Positions 63,125 through 64,000 of a stretch of 64,000 nt of DNA are shown piece by piece. The position numbers were made by a program, and so were the translations under genes. The stretch covers positions 13,265,001 through 13,329,000 of the forward strand of contig OX387197.1 of the NCBI GenBank assembly GCA_947561715.1, written 5' to 3'. Each line of letters begins with the position of its first letter. Within the stretch, counting starts at the first letter, position 1. The notes beneath the pieces were generated by a model, which ran no database searches, was not told the DNA's origin, and saw only the letters and a list, made by a program, of their open reading frames with translations. Source of the DNA: Ascidia mentula (Eukaryota; Chordata; Ascidiacea; Phlebobranchia; Ascidiidae).

Positions 63125-63685
63125 TGTAGATTCCCAAACCCAATTTCGTTAATTCTTTCACGTTATGTTTTCTATGTTTGGCACAACTCTCGTTATTATG
63201 TGACAAAGGCTGCGCAGTAGACGTGCGCGTGCAGACCGCATGGTTATGTTTTTCATTGCTAATTGTGTTGCCAGTTATTGTGGTATATAATAATACTGAT
63301 TCTATTTGAATAAGGTTTTAGTTGCAAAACGCGAAATAGTTTGTTGACTGCTTTGCAACAATTGAAAAGTTTACTGGATTACTAATGCAACTGAAGGATG
63401 TGTTGTCACTACTGATAATTTACGGAATAAGATCGGTCGCAAAACAGTTCGGTAAGTGCGATTGAATTTGTCTATATATTGAATGTACAATTGTGTTTCT
63501 TTAACTAGAAACCGTTCCATTCCTGGCGCGTTGTTGTGCCGGTCGTTCCTGTATCGAATACAAGTGTATGTTGTGTTTCGCGGGCTCGACTACCTAGAAG
63601 ATTGGATGGGACGCGTTTGGGCTAAAGGCCAAAAAACTGCTGTGTAGCGAGTAGCGCCGCCGATCCGCAGAAAAAGCACGTTACA
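63125..63685 (+). repeat. 3' LTR of BEL-B
   Basis: This 561-bp copy of the 5' LTR begins right after the polypurine tract and ends GCACGTTACA. Compared with the 5' copy it lacks a 16-bp segment that in the 5' LTR lies between two GAATTTG repeats. A TATA-like GGTATATAATAA lies near 63281. Confidence 0.93.
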
Positions 63686-63690
63686 GCCAG

Positions 63691-64000
63691 TAATTGCCGA
63701 TTTCTATGAATGCGCATTTTTCTCTACACTAATGTGTGTTGCAATCTCATACGACCTGTGACGCAATAATAAGAGACCAAGTTTTAAGTGACAACGCAAC
63801 GTGGTTTTGTCCTTTTTGTGTCCGACAACTGTGCAGCATAGTGCTACGTCATTTTCATTCTGCAAAAGGTTTTTTGTGTTGCGAGCGAGCATTTTCTGGT
63901 GAGTCTATTTGTACATATGTGTGAAACGACCGAAGTACCAAATAACCGAAATGTGTAAATTGTAACTTTGGCAAATTTAACTGCGATGACTTAGAAGTCA
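63691..64000 (+). mobile_element. family-A LTR, continuation after BEL-B, runs off window
   Basis: The sequence after BEL-B continues the family-A LTR from its base 21 onward and matches 50714-51022 of the solo LTR with scattered substitutions and small length changes. It reaches the window edge before the end of the LTR. Whether it is another solo LTR or part of a full element cannot be seen. Confidence 0.9.

Larger units (their letters stand above)
56594..63685 (+). mobile_element. BEL-B: nearly full-length BEL/Pao retrotransposon, broken
   Basis: The 7.1-kb element has both LTRs, a gag region, a pol region, a polypurine tract (GGGGGGAGGA before 63125) and a 5-bp target duplication, all in the plus orientation. 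The LTRs differ by eye at about four substitutions and three length changes (16, 2 and 1 bp) over roughly 560 bp, so it inserted recently. It is nevertheless broken, with an estimated six breaks in its coding part. It sits inside a family-A LTR. It belongs to the same superfamily as BEL-1 but is a different family, because the LTRs share only short motifs. Confidence 0.95.

Overview
This window is eukaryotic repeat DNA, most likely from an invertebrate animal. I infer this from several BEL/Pao LTR retrotransposons, an L1/Tx1-like LINE fragment, a long-inverted-repeat DNA transposon and a 45-kb satellite array. I cannot name the species. I see no host gene, tRNA, rRNA or CRISPR array. The many long open frames between 5.1 and 50.7 kb come from the satellite and are not credible genes.

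Layout. (1) 1-5142: the 3' part of a BEL/Pao element (BEL-1), with a long open gag-pol frame that runs off the left edge and a complete 3' LTR. (2) 5143-50693: about 330 tandem copies of a 138-bp AT-rich monomer. They are arranged in nested higher-order repeats: a 2072-bp period on the left, blocks of 5733, 4079 and 3937 bp in the middle, and a 688-bp five-monomer unit on the right. The array ends in a more diverged monomer subfamily. (3) 50694-51603: a solo LTR (family A) inserted in the diverged satellite with a 5-bp target duplication; the satellite resumes for 226 bp after it. (4) 51830-52782: a broken BEL/Pao remnant (BEL-C) joined directly to the satellite. (5) 52783-56573: an L1/Tx1-like reverse-transcriptase fragment, split by a 3.3-kb non-autonomous DNA transposon. 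That transposon has about 470-bp terminal inverted repeats, an internal 205-bp tandem repeat and an 8-bp target duplication. (6) 56574-64000: a second family-A LTR, interrupted 20 bp from its start by a nearly complete but broken BEL/Pao element (BEL-B, 56594-63685) with paired LTRs and a 5-bp target duplication. The family-A LTR resumes and runs off the right edge.

The insertion order can be read from the nesting. The satellite predates BEL-1 and the solo LTR. The LINE predates BEL-C, the inverted-repeat transposon and the family-A LTR. BEL-B is younger than the family-A LTR it sits in. The array shows the usual satellite pattern of a homogenised interior and a diverged edge. The most unusual points are the satellite's stop-free frames on both strands, the almost identical multi-kilobase higher-order blocks, two BEL elements meeting the same small palindrome of the monomer, and the asymmetric foldback-like transposon.
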